Source: Datisca glomerata (lineage: Eukaryota > Streptophyta > Magnoliopsida > Cucurbitales > Datiscaceae). Taken from it: a stretch of DNA of 64,000 bases. The first letter of the stretch is position 1, and the number at the start of each line of letters is the position of its first letter. Positions 12,623 to 23,489 of the stretch are shown here, piece after piece. The position numbers and the translations under genes are program-made. The DNA is taken from contig QANY01008651.1 of the NCBI GenBank assembly GCA_003255025.1, positions 2,651,279 to 2,715,278 of the forward strand. Reading direction: 5' to 3'. A model generated the notes under the pieces. It had not been told where the DNA came from. It did not search any database and saw only the letters and a program-made list of their open reading frames with translations.

Positions 12623-13765
12623 TTAATTCTCTTCGATCAGTACTGATTTGTCCATCTTTATTGGGATTTTGGGTCAAAATGTGAAGTGTTAGAATAATCA
12701 ATCTACTAATTTGTATGATTTGATTATTATGTGGGTGATCAATTAGAACTACTACTTTTGATTAAATAAAATCTGTTTCAGAATATTAATTCTTGTTGCA
12801 CCTTTTCTCATTCCCGTGTATATGATTTGATGGGCTAATTTTATTTAGTATTTAATGTTTGCATAGTATAAATGTAAGAAAATTGTTCAATGTAGACAGG
12901 TTTACTAGTAGTATGTTAAAAAATAATCGAGTTTCAAAAATTATAGGTAAATAGCAGGTTTCTAAAACGGTCAATAAATTTAAATCATAATACCGTTAAT
13001 CTATATAAAGCAACTACATTGTATAAATTGGTCAATCGAATGGAAGTTATTGATATACCAGTCTATATAATTATAATTAAGAAAATTATATATTTTCAAA
13101 TTTTAAAATTTAAATATACCACATTATCAACAACTACTATAATAAATGATAATTTGAAATAAGTTTAAATTTGTTTAGGAATAAATTATAAGCAATAAAT
13201 ATAAAACATTATTTCATAATGAAATTAGAGTTTAAAAAAAGTGCTCAACTATCAATATAAGAGTAAATCAGTTTCAATGTCCATCTTTTAATGTCAATTT
13301 AATCAAAAAACATAACTCATTCGATTTAGAAAACTTAAAATAAAAAAAACTAAAATCTAAAGATTGTAATTTGTGAAATCAATAAAATATTATCAAAATT
13401 CTAAATAAAAATTGAACAATGAGATAATGAAACATTAATTGTTGAAAAAAATAAAAAACAATCTAAGATATTATCATAAATCATTTAAAATTCTGAAAAT
13501 CCGTATAAATTAGTCCCAACATAATCCTTTATCAACAAACTAATTAATGAAGTTTCCAAAATTAAATCAAAAACAAAAAATGCCTCCGAAAATATCATTA
13601 ACCACAAATACATCGATTTTAAATTTCAATATTCTTGCAATCCTGCCTAAGATGGTAAACAAAGAAGATAAATAGTCTCCAACATTCAATAATTAAATGA
13701 ACATGAATTTGAAATCCTGGAAACAAATAGGTTTCCAGTTTATTTACCCTAATTTTATGGAAACA
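12623..13765. other. AT-rich spacer after peptide gene A
   Basis: 12640-12850 aligns with 46930-47130 behind peptide gene B and is part of the segmental duplication. The rest is very AT-rich with no gene seen. Confidence 0.55.
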
Positions 13766-13895
13766 GTCGTCAACCATGTTCAATAGGTAAATAGTCGTCA
13801 ACCACATTCAATAGGTAAATAGTCGTCAACCACGTTCAATAGGTAAATAGTCGTCAACCACGTTCAATAGGTAAATAGTCGTTAACCACGTTCAT
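13766..13895 (+). repeat. 28-bp minisatellite, about 4.5 copies
   Basis: The unit 'gtcgtcaaccacgttcaata' plus 'ggtaaata' is repeated four to five times with one- or two-base changes, and one further diverged copy follows at about 13938-13966. Not found in segment B, so it arose or expanded after the duplication, or B lost it. Confidence 0.85.
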
Positions 13896-14489
13896 GTGAA
13901 CAATTTATATACCCTAATTTCATAGAAACAAAAGGTAAATAGTCGTCAATCACGTTCAATCGGTGAAACAAATAAATTTTTTTTACTACAAATCTTGAAA
14001 AATTGATACATGAATTGCAGGTTATAAATAAGATGAATGACAAAGAAAGTTAATTGCGTGTGAACTGATAGACCTAATGTCAAATTATCATATTTTTTCA
14101 TAACAATGAAAGATAATCAATTAAACTGAATTAGCTAAAATTATGAAAAATCCTCTTTATCCTAAATATTATCAATTGGTTATGAAAATAGATATTTTCA
14201 TAACCAAAAATCTATAATTAGTTATTGAATATAATAGGGTAAATTTTGTATTTAATTTATCGTAAATATGTAAACTAGTTTTCCTTTATTATACTAATTA
14301 ATTATAATGAACCCACACAATCAATCATTTGTAACAACTTATTGAGGGTAAATCTGTCAACATGAAATTAGGGTAAATAAATTGGTAATGTGGCACACCG
14401 AAAGCTAGTCATTAAAAAACATGTTCATTAGCGAATCTAAAGCTGGAATTAACCTAGTCAGATCCAACGGTCATGATTAATTGCAGCAT

Positions 14490-14760
14490 ATGCCATTTTA
14501 TTTTAAAACCGCCGTCATAGATAAATTTTAGTGGCGGTTGCTTTTACCTAGTTTATTTTTTTCTAGGATTTACGCCAGCGGTTCCAAAATCACTGGCAAT
14601 GTTTTTGTTTAATTCAACTATAGCGGTGGTTTCCGAAAACCGCCAGTATAGTTTTATCTTTAGCCGCGGGTTTTCAAAACTACCACTATAACTTTCATTG
14701 CATTTTTTCCCAATGGCTGCTACAACGGTCATCATTTAACCACCGGAAAATACTGCTTTT
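14490..14760 (+). repeat. CACTA-like subterminal repeat fragment (tentative)
   Basis: Short direct and inverted copies of 'agtggcggtt / accgccagta / tagcggtggttt / accaccgg' alternate through this stretch. Clusters of such short GC-rich words are typical of the subterminal regions of plant CACTA (En/Spm) elements. No CACTA terminus or transposase is visible here, and the stretch is absent from segment B. Confidence 0.35.
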
Positions 14761-14769
14761 TTGGTAGAA

Positions 14770-15023
14770 AATGTGAAAAATATGCTAGGCAAAAAATGTG
14801 ATGAACAATGTATGAATTTTTTGTTTGGACAAATATAGTCTTTTTACTGGATAGTGAAATAGTATATGGAGTGGTATCCCTAATTATTTTGAGCTCAATA
14901 TAAAAAGAGTAAATAAATTATGTAAGCTCCTAAATAAAATTATACGAAAAACAAATAAATATCTTCCAAATCTTCAACTTTCTTGGTTTGCATTATTTAT
15001 TATACTTTTTCTATCATACTCCT
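14770..15023 (+). repeat. Segmental duplication A, second block (matches 51290-51515)
   Basis: The run 'tctttttactggatagtgaaatagtatatggagtggtatcc ... attttgagctcaatata ... gtaagctcctaaat' recurs at about 51330-51440. At its right end the duplication is cut by the retrotransposon at 15024; segment B continues without interruption (tactccttgaatactagatt), giving the empty site. Confidence 0.85.
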
Positions 15024-15411
15024 TGTAAAGGAAAATTTCCTCACAAGAAAAACAAGAATATTAAAGAGAGAGAGTTTTCAAGAAAGAAATACTGAATTAC
15101 TTTCATTTTTCTTCTTTTTCATTGATTTTCAATTGGCCTCCGTTTATAGACCTTTGATTAGTTACATGATTGAGTTACACTCCTCTAAATCAGAAGAATC
15201 AATATATATATTCCTCCTAGATTAAACTTATTATTTTAAACTTAACTTATTTATTTTCAACAACTACTTAAATATGAACCGTTGGGTGGGGTACGATGGG
15301 ATCTATGGCTCGAGAGAACCTTCCCCCTTGGCCACGGTGGCAATCTACCTCTCCTACTTTCTAATTGGTTGCATATGTTCACGTGGATCTTCAGCTGATT
15401 TTTTCTGTCCA
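15024..15411 (-). repeat. 3' LTR of the Tat-like element
   Basis: Aligns over its length with 23490-23876. On the minus strand it starts TGGACAGAAAAAATC and ends CCTTTACA. Immediately upstream in element sense lies a purine tract; the intact duplicate of it (reverse complement of 'ttttcccctat') sits near 15640, which fixes the element's orientation. Confidence 0.85.
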
Positions 15412-15716
15412 TTTGCCCCTATTACAATTAATATCACGTAGTGAAATTAACTTGCAATATTTATACTTCCTGCCATCATCTATTTCCAACAACTACTTAA
15501 ATATGAACCGTTGGGTAGGGTACGATGGGATCTATGGCTCGGGAGAACCTTCCCGCTTGGCCACGGTGGCAATCTACCTCTCCTACTTCTGATTGGTTGC
15601 ATATGCTCACGTGGATCTTTAGTTGATTTTTTCTGTCCATTTTCCCCTATTACAATTAATATCACGTAGTGAAATTAACTTGCAATACTTATACTTCCTG
15701 CCATCATCATTACTCT
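15259..15716 (-). repeat. 229-bp tandem duplication of LTR end plus polypurine tract
   Basis: Two copies with a period of 229 bp (first starting near 15259, second near 15488), each containing the same part of the LTR, the LTR/polypurine junction and about 70 bases of the 3' untranslated region. The element therefore has a second partial 3' LTR boundary at about 15640. Confidence 0.85.
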
Positions 15717-15769
15717 TTGCCTTCTCTTTCGTGCACCATTTATTTTTCTGATATCCCCCCTGTCGATTC

Positions 15770-15995
15770 GTCTTCCCGTTCAGAGAATACACTACACGTG
15801 TCATTTTGAAGAAACCCTTCACCTTTCCGCTTAGAGAATGTTTCACACGTGTCATACTGGAGTAACCTTTTTTCTTTTACGCATGTCATTTTCGAGAGAC
15901 TCTTCATATCCCCGTTCAGAGGATACATTGCACGTGCCGTTTTGGAGTGACTTGTCGTTTACCCGCTTAAGGGACGCGATACATGCATCATTTCA
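15770..15995 (+). repeat. Degenerate ~50-60-bp tandem repeats
   Basis: Four diverged units of the form 'cc(g/c)ttcagagaatacactacacgtgtcattttgaag..acccttcac' follow each other between the 3' LTR and the antisense ORF. They lie in the hypervariable 3' region of the retrotransposon. Confidence 0.6.
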
Positions 15996-16229
15996 TTACT
16001 TGTCAACAATCACGTCTTTTCTTGTCTTGTCACTCACATCCCCCAAATTATCAATGCGAACAGTCACTTCTAAATTTTCTTCTATCCCTCAATTTTTTCG
16101 CTTCAGAAATAAACCATTCTTTACTTTTGTTTGAGATTCGCTGCTTATGTAAAGTCTATTTCCCTTCAACCTGCTTTCATCTTCCAATTTCCTACTTTGT
16201 AAGTTCATATTATATTCCTTATTCTTCTT

Positions 16230-17385
16230 TCTTTTCTTTAGCTATAGAGAAATGGAACATTCTCATACCCTTAATGAGAAATCCAGAGGAGTTCAACCTA
16301 TTTATGGCTCATTACCGAGAATATTTTCCCCGAGAGTCTTATGCGCGTTAGGAAGGAGTGAATCTATACGCATTCTAGTTAACCCCCTTACCAAATTACT
16401 CTTAGCCCCATTGTCATAGTTCTAGGTCTCAAGCTTCCATTTTCCCCTTCTCTCTCCCATTTCTTTCACATAATAAGTTTAGCTCCCTCTCAATTTACTC
16501 CTAACTCTTATAGGATCCTCTTACGCCTAGATGCCTTAAATAGGAGGTACCATTTTGGTTTAGGATTAGATGAACTCTTCCAGTGCTATATAGTCAAATT
16601 CCGAGTCGACATTTATTATCTTGCTCCACGTCCATCGAAAAGGAAAGGAAATTTAATAACCGGGATTTTGAGGGGAGATAAGGGCTAGGAGAGGGATACT
16701 ATTTTAATCAGTGGGAACTAGGGCGGTGATGGCCACTGGAAAATTCCCAAGAAATTAACAATTTTTAGTAAGTCGTCGGAGTTTCGGTTCTTTCCCCCCT
16801 CTTTATTTATTTGCTACTGTCTAACGAGTGTTTTTCTTGGTTTTATCTTTTCTTCAGCAAAGAATAATCTGAAGCCTTATCTGTCCAAGGAATCCAGAGT
16901 AAGAATCGCTGCTGCTTTCCATCTCCGAGGGCAAGAGAGAGATTCAAAGGTGTTCCTCAATCTCAACGCCTCTGCTGCTTCAAATCATGCTTCGACTTCA
17001 GGCCTGTCTTCATCTTCAACCCCATCAGCTGCCCCAGTGCTAGCACAGTCTTCATCAGTTCCCACTTCCTTCTTTCACTCAGACTCTGATTATCCCAGTT
17101 CTAGCTCTTTGGATCACCAAGAATTGTTTGACCGGGCTTTAGCTGGTATCATAATGGGCAATAGTTGCGGAGTAAATTTATGGGTCATGTAGAGAAGAGG
17201 CCATGCACTGATGCTTCCAGCTTTTCCCTTTCATAGCTCTCCGCTACTGCTCCTACCACTGCTGATCCTACTCCTGCTCCCCTTGAGCCCGTTGCTAGGA
17301 TCGAGGCCCCCCGAGCTCTGAACTACTCCCTACAATTCATGTGCCATCATCTGCCATGCCCGCTGATACATATACTCTCTCGTCT
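16230..17385 (+). pseudogene. Antisense ORF (aORF) of the Tat-like element, 5' portion, broken
   Basis: Plus-strand coding remnants antisense to gag-pol. Visible pieces: KWNILIPLMRNPEEFNLFMA (from about 16250), HFGLGLDELFQCYIVKFRVD (from about 16553) and a Ser/Pro-rich stretch from about 16950 ending LDHQELFDRALAGIIMG. Retand-type Tat elements are known to carry such an antisense ORF, related to the plant 'putative gypsy-type transposon' domain. Several stops and frameshifts. Its continuation lies in inverted orientation at 18858-19390. Assignment rests on position, orientation and remembered family resemblance. Confidence 0.5.
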
Positions 17386-17390
17386 CGAAG

Positions 17391-18110
17391 ATGGCCCCAC
17401 TACCGATGGTCGCCGTTCAGAAAAGATTCTTACTAGTAGTAACTGATTATTTCATAAAGTGGATAGAAGCAGAAGCATTACGGGATCCCAAAAGTACTCG
17501 TTTCAAACAATGGGCTTCAGTTTACTGGGAGCCGGGTGAAAAGTGTTTGCGAAGATCTCCAAATTAAAAATAGATTATCAACTCCCTACTAGAACAATTC
17601 TGGAAAATCTTTTCTGAACGGAAAGATCAAATAGAACAATTCTAGAAAATCTGAAAAAGCAACTAGAAGCTGCAAAAGGAAAGTGGGTTGAAGAGTTGCC
17701 ATCAGATCTATGGGCGTACCGCACGACACCACGAGAGTCAACAAGAGAAATACCATTTGCTTTGACGTTTGGTGCAGAAGTTGTCATGCCAGTTGAAATT
17801 GAGTGCCCCACTTTGAGATAAAAAACAAATGAGGATACGAATGCTGAGCGGATCACCGAGAGTCTGGACTTCCTGGAGGAAAAAAGAGAAGCTGCTCTAG
17901 TAAGGATGACCGGTTATAATAAAAAAAGGAGAAAGTACTTCAAAAAAAGGGTCAAAGTGCGACAGTTCCAAGCGGGAGACCTTGTTTTGAAAAGAATTTT
18001 TCAATCAAATGAAGGGAAATTGGGAAGGACCTTTCATAGTCAAAGCCGCTGCAGGAAACAAATCTTACTACTTGACGACAAATGAGGGAAGTAACTTACC
18101 CAAACCATGA
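17391..18110 (+). pseudogene. Integrase core and C-terminus of the Tat-like element, inverted
   Basis: Begins MAPLPMVAVQKRFLLVVTDY, which is the integrase catalytic-core start with the first catalytic Asp in VTDYF. The segment with the second Asp and the Glu is deleted or frameshifted after about 17530. The frame resumes with KKQLEAAKGKWVEELPSDLW, YRTTPRESTREIPFALTFGA and KRRKYFKKRVKVRQFQAGDL, the typical C-terminal half of gypsy integrase. A short duplication 'agaacaattctggaaaatct' occurs at 17590-17650. Opposite in orientation to the rest of pol, which shows the inversion. Confidence 0.8.
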
Positions 18111-18230
18111 AATGCTTTAAATTTACGCAAGTATTATGAAATAGTGAAAATATTTATATCCGTGGTTTTTTCCCGTTAAGGTTTTTCCACGTAAAAATCT
18201 GGTGTTCTTTATTTTATTTTTCAAAAATGG

Positions 18231-18662
18231 AAAATGGCCTCTAAGCTCATTAAGAGCTTATGTCCATGAAAGCTTCTGCTTTCTAAAGGAAATGGAAACG
18301 AGCCCTTGAGATCATTAAGAGCTTATGTCCATGAAAGCTTCTGCTTTCTAAAGGAAATGAAAATGGGTCACTGAGCTCATTAAGAGCTTATGTCCATGAA
18401 AGCTTCTACTTTCTAAAGAAAATGAAAACAAGCCCCTGAGCTCTTTAAGTGCTTATGTCCATGAAAACTTTTGGTTTCTAAAGGAAATGAAAACGGGGCC
18501 CCTGAGCTCATTACGAGCTTCTGTCCATGAAAGCTTCTGCTTTATAAAGGAAGTGAAAACGGGCTCCTGAGCTCATTAAGAGCTTATGTCCATGAAAGCT
18601 TATACTTTCTAAAGGTAATGGAAACAGGGCCCGTGAGTTCATTAAGAACTTAAGTCCATGAG
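18231..18662 (+). repeat. ~65-bp tandem array, about 7 units, in retrotransposon 3' UTR
   Basis: Units share 'gagctcattaagagcttatg' + 'tccatgaaagcttctgctttctaaagg' and differ by single bases and short indels. They follow the integrase end. Tat-lineage elements are known for hypervariable 3' UTR arrays that can seed satellites. Confidence 0.9.
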
Positions 18663-18857
18663 GAATAGTGACTGTAGCACTACCCTTTAAAGGAAACCAT
18701 AAAGGAAAGAAATCCTGAAAGAAGAAGAAAAAGGGGAACGGGAAGAGATTCAGAAATGGAAAAAAGCCTAAGGAAAAGATGAAGTCAGAACGTCTTTCTC
18801 ATTGATTGAAAAGGGAAAACTACAATAAGAAAGAAAAAATACAAGGAAAGCAAAAGC

Positions 18858-19390
18858 CTAAATTACAACCACTTCGGGATCCGGCTCAGGAACACCTTCC
18901 AAAGCGGAAGCGGCAATGGTAGCGGATGGGGACACTTGAGTAGGGGCATATTCTGTTGAAGCACCTACAGAATCTTTGACTTCAGGGATGAGGGGTTGTC
19001 TGGAAGGACGAAATGCCATCGCATCCCTATAACCCATATGGTAAACCATCACCTCTTTTTGCTCGAACAACGCCTAATACTCCTCATCAAAAGTATCCTC
19101 CCTCTCAATATGAAAATCTTGAAGGGCATTGTGATGGATGGCAGCCTGAAAAGGAACAAACGAATATGTAAAGAAAATTAATTCAATAAAAAAAGAGAGA
19201 AGACAATAGGAGTTATGCTCGCATCAAGTCATGGCTCAATCTGTTCATAAGATCGTCGATTAAGAGCCTCCTCAAGATGTCATTATCAGAACGAGATTGA
19301 ATGCCACGAAGAATGACATGGGAAGCAAACCGTCTCTGGAGTAGGAACACTAGAGACACGCCTCAGCTTCCATGGAATTGGAGAAGGGAC
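18858..19390 (-). pseudogene. Antisense ORF (aORF), 3' portion with an intron, inverted
   Basis: On the minus strand: a piece with GIQSRSDNDILRRLLIDDLM and NRLSHDLM (about 19345-19235), then a T-rich tract ending in an AG acceptor (ttccttttcag, about 19150), then an exon starting AAIHHNALQDFHIE and running through FEQKEVMVYHMGYRDAMAFR to the stop at 18858. One in-frame TAG occurs near 19068. If the 17386-19390 block is flipped back, this continues directly from the plus-strand aORF part and becomes antisense to gag-pol. Confidence 0.5.
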
Positions 19391-19744
19391 TGCCCTTCTC
19401 CAGATCCTGAAGCAGAGTATCGTTGGCATTTGCCGCACTTTTTCACAAAGGATTTTGCTTCCTCTTGCATTTTTTACCAGTAATACCCCTGGTTCAGTAA
19501 CTTGTTGGCTAACGTCTTCCCCCAAAATGATTCCCACAAATTCTTTCGTGTACTTTAGCCATCACATATTGAGCTTCTGTTTGGGAAAGGCATTTAAGGT
19601 AAGGACCCGAGAATGATCTCCTATACAGCCCCCCTTGGATAATGGTGTACCTAGCGCTCTGCTGTCAAAGTTTCTGAGCTTCCATTCTGTTGGTTGAGAG
19701 CTTCTGATCGAGTAGGTACTGCACCATATTCCTCCGTTAATCAT
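19391..19744 (-). pseudogene. Integrase zinc-binding domain, broken
   Basis: Remnants in element order: a 'LYRRSFSGPYLKCL'-type segment near 19620, then VHERICGNHFGG, then KSFVKKCGKCQRYS with the Cys-x2-Cys of the HHCC zinc finger. At least one frameshift separates the two halves. Sequence similarity to integrase stops at about 19390, the right edge of the inverted block. Confidence 0.7.
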
Positions 19745-20434
19745 TCTTATTATTTTCTACTATTACTTTCGCTTGCACCAACATCTTTGTACTTGGGACA
19801 TCCATATATTCTACCGTCACCATTATTCTGAATGAAATTTGGGATGACGACCCCAAGCTGGCTAACGCATCTGCTCTCGAATTTTTTGCTCTGGGTATTT
19901 GTGTAATATCATAGCATTTGAATAACTGAAGCATTTATTTGGCATTCTACAATTACTCCACCATCCATTCATCTTTCACATTGTATTTTCTGCGATTTGG
20001 TTAGCAACTAACATTGAATCGTAAAAGATTTTGACTCTAGTTACATTAAACTCGATCATGAGTCGCAGTCCAGCCAGTAACGCTTCATACTCTGGTTCAT
20101 TATTTGATGCTTGGAAACCAAACGACAAGGCTTGTTCGAAGGTTTCCCCATACAGGGTTTTCCCCACCAATCCTACTCTGGCTCCAAGATAGTTAGATGC
20201 CCCGTTTACAAATAGAGTCCAAGCGGCTCCTTCTTTTCCCTCTATGGTCACATCATGTTTTCCATGGTCATAAGTAAATTCCATGATGAAATCTTCCAGG
20301 ACTTGGGCTTTTGTGGCGGTATAAGGAGCATACCATATGCCATATGCCCCAAGCTCTATTGTCCATTTCGCAAGTCTTCCCGACAACTCAGGCGAGTGTA
20401 GTAAACTTTTCATTAGGAATTCTGTCACCCACAT
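19737..20434 (-). pseudogene. Archaeal-type RNase H domain of the Tat-like element
   Basis: Contains AAWTLFVNGASNYLGARVGL, ASNNEPEYEALLAGLRLMIE and FYDSMLVANQI, the pattern of the additional RNase H of Tat elements (usual VDGASN, here VNGASN; usual SDS, here YDS). The C-terminal motif IPRAKNSRADALASL follows at about 19855-19905 in another frame. Active-site decay and frameshifts point to a dead copy. Confidence 0.8.
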
Positions 20435-21430
20435 TTATAGTGTGCTCCTGAAAATAATGACTGAGTTTCTTTGCAGTAACTATCAATGCGAGTATCAACT
20501 TCTCCATTTTCTTGTATCTAGCTTCCACAGCTGCAAAACTCTTGCTCACAAAGTAAACTGACTTTTGGCGCCCTTCTTCCGTTCTGACGAGTGCTGCAGT
20601 GACTGCGGTTTCTGACACCACGTGGTAGAGATCTTCCCTTTGTAAGGGCTTCAAAAATATTGGTGGTGAAGTCAAATACTATTTTACTTTTTGTAAGGCG
20701 TCTTCACACTCTTTATCCCACTGTTGTCTAGAATTTATTTTTAGCTTGATAAAGAATGGTTTGCGTTTGTCTGTGGATCTAGACATTAATCTATTCAAAG
20801 CCGTCGACTTTCCTGTCAAGCTTTGGATCTCCTTTTTTGTCTGTGGTGACTTCAGGTCTATAATTTCTTTTATCTTATCTAGATTGATTTCAATTCCTCT
20901 GCTGTTCACCAGATGGCCCAGAAATTTTCCTGCTGCTACTCCAAAAATGCATTTTTTCAGGTTCAACTTCATATTTCTTTTTCTCAAAGTGGATAACACT
21001 TCTTCCAGATTGCGGATGTGGTTTTCTCTTCTTTCAGATTTTACGAGCATATCATCTACATATACTTCCATCATCTTCCCAATTTGCTTCTCAAAGACTT
21101 TATTGACCAGTCTATGCTATGTTGCTCCTACATTTGTCAGACTGAAAGACACTACAGTATAGCAATATATTCCAAAATCAGTGATAAATGATGTTTTTTC
21201 CTGATCGGCATGGAACATTTTCACCTGATTATATCTGGAATAAGAATCCATGAAACTTAAGGGCTCCTGCCCAGACATAACATCCACCATTTGATCGATC
21301 ATCTACAATGGGTAGTTGTCCTTTGGACAAGCTTTATTTAAATCTGTAAAGTCCACGCAAATTCTCCATTTCCCATTCTTTTTCTTCACCATTACAACTT
21401 TTGCCTCTATTCTAAGTAACTGACTTCCCT
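20388..21430 (-). pseudogene. Reverse transcriptase of the Tat-like element, broken
   Basis: Visible blocks: LSFMDSYSRYNQVKM, TSFITDFGIYCYTVVSFSLT, then MEVYVDDMLVKSERRENHIR with an intact YVDD active site, CIFGVAAGKFLGHLVNSRGI and the connection-domain segment up to about 20680, then RNase H-like SVYFVSKSFAAVEARYKKME. Several stops and one frameshift break the frame. Confidence 0.85.
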
Positions 21431-21975
21431 GATGAATTTTGCTTCAAGCAACTTCTCCACTTCTTGTTTTATTGCCTCCTTCCTCTCGGGAGCGAAAGAC
21501 CATTTTTCTGTTTAACAAAAGGATCAACATTTAGTTTATGAAAAATTATCGATCCGTCAATACCTGGCATCTGAGCGGAAGTAGTGGCAAAAATGTCCAC
21601 ATTCTTTCTAAGAAATTGGATGAGTTCTCCTTTTTATGTTTCAGATAGTCCTGCTCCTACTGTGGTTGTTTTTCCTTCCCCTAGATCTACAGATTCAGTC
21701 TCACTTACGGCTTCATATCTTTGGTTGCTCTCGCTTAGTTCATCCATATCTAATTGCTATTGGTCATTTTTCTTCCCCGCTCTCAAGAACGTGGATATTG
21801 TCCCTTTTTATGGAGTCAAGCGCTGACACCGTGCAACATCTAGTAGATGCTCGATCCCTAAATATGGTTCGGACTCATTCTGACGATGGACACTTCAATG
21901 TTTGATAACATGTTGATGGAACAGCTTTCATCTTATGAATCTAAGTTCTTCCAAGGATCGTAGGGTGACCGTGCC

Positions 21976-22368
21976 TCAATGACCACAAAAGGTGATGTGG
22001 TTGAATGGGTCAGCCCGTACCAGGAGTGATAAAATTCCTTCAGAGTATGTTATTGCTCCGTTGAACCCTATGAGTGGTTGCGTCGGGCCATGCAACTTAT
22101 GGGTATCTATTGCCATCTTTTCAAGCGTTGAGCGATGAAGTATATTCACAGATCTTCCATCATCGATCAGTACTCTCTGTAGTAAACAATTACCAATCTG
22201 GATGGTTATCAAAAGATCATCATTGTGCTCGCCATGTGCGTTATCTTCCTTATCAAAGATAATCGACACGTTATCAACTGCTTTCTTTTGGTCATCCTTC
22301 ACTTCGAGGGTGGGCTTTTTGTAGTAGATTTTTTGTTCCTTCCTAGTCGTTCCTTCTGAATCTTTCAT
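21976..22368 (-). pseudogene. Aspartic protease of the Tat-like element
   Basis: 131-codon open stretch with RVLIDDGRSVNIL, a variant of the usual plant gypsy protease motif D(T/N)GSSVNIL. The Ser-to-Arg change next to the catalytic Asp-x-Gly is unusual. It lies between gag and RT as expected. Confidence 0.75.
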
Positions 22369-22528
22369 GGCGAGAAATGGTGTCCACTATTCTTAATGGT
22401 TCTTTATCCCTAGGGCGATGCTATCTCTCATCCCTTTTGGGTTGGTCTCACCTTAAAACATACTCCTTTAAATGTCCCTGTTAGACGAGCTTCTCAACAT
22501 AGTCCTTTAGTTGGTAGCAGTATCGAGT

Positions 22529-23442
22529 TTAATGATCGACACTCCAATGGAAATGACAATATTTATCTTTGACTCTCGGATCTAGCTCCTTTGTAATGCG
22601 ATGAGGGCGTTTCAACCAAGGTTCATCCTTGATGACTTCAAGGATCTTATTTACAGGGATAGTCAGTGGAGTGTATATCCTCTCCCTGAGGTGGATTCCT
22701 CCAGCGAGCCTTAGCCGTTTCTCAAAGTCGACTTGCTTCTCATCTTCCTTCTTCTCAGAACATTTTGATCCATGTTTACCCATTCCCGTTCTACCGTCAT
22801 ATTTGCGCTGCACAGGGTTTCACTGCTAAATCAACTTTTGAATGCTTTTCTTTTCTTCCTCAAGAGCTATGTACGTCTGTACCTTGAGTATCAGAGCAGA
22901 TAGAATCTCTGGGTATAGGCGGAGCGAGTTAAAGTTTCCAAGTTCGCTACTCCGCTTGCTCCTAATTTCCTCATCTCGAGCATCTTCCGTTCCAACATCT
23001 TTTCTATTACCCGCTTTGTGACTGGTTGAAAGGGTCGGTTCTAAATCAGTGATCCCTTCCCCTTTGTCACGTGAAGTGGCCTCAGAGTTTTCGTGACGGG
23101 CGTTGTCACTAGATACTAGTTTCACTTTATGCCGCACTTGTTCCCTTTGCTCCTGGTTCTGATTTTCTGCTTCGCGCTCCCTCACTACGGTATTCTGGCT
23201 GACTTCGGCCTTGTTTCCGCGATATCCCGCTGCACTGTTACAATCTGCTCTTGCATGATTTGCCATGCGTTCTGTAGTGCCTCACTGTTACGGCTTTCCA
23301 TTCCTTGCATCCCATTCAGAATGGATTGAACCATGTGATGTACTCTCGTCGACTCTGCGGGCTGATTTAGGGGGTTGGCAGCTGGATTGGGATCGTTTCC
23401 AATTTCTCTGGCAGCGTGTGATCTAGTACGAGGCATTTTCAA
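22529..23442 (-). pseudogene. gag of the Tat-like element, frameshifted
   Basis: Starts at ATG 23436 (MPRTRSHAAREIGNDP), shortly after the 5' LTR and primer-binding site. It is continued in other frames to 22826 and then from 22813 with YTPLTIPVNKILEVIKDEPW and DKYCHFH, the conserved late-gag segment before the zinc knuckle of Tat-type gag proteins. At least two frameshifts. Confidence 0.8.
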
Positions 23443-23470
23443 TATCTTCTTCAGTAAAAACTCTCAAACT

Positions 23471-23486
23471 CTCAATGAAAGCACCA
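23471..23486 (-). other. Putative primer-binding site
   Basis: On the minus strand TGGTGCTTTCATTGAG, three bases inside the 5' LTR. TGG at its start fits complementarity to a tRNA 3' CCA. I cannot assign the tRNA with certainty. Confidence 0.6.
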
Positions 23487-23489
23487 AAA

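Noticed and set aside
12405..12701. Minus-strand ORF overlapping peptide gene A
   Set aside because: Antisense shadow of exon 2 and its flanks; copy B does not keep it.
13766..13966. CRISPR-like direct repeats
   Set aside because: Units are contiguous tandem copies without spacers, in a plant nuclear context.
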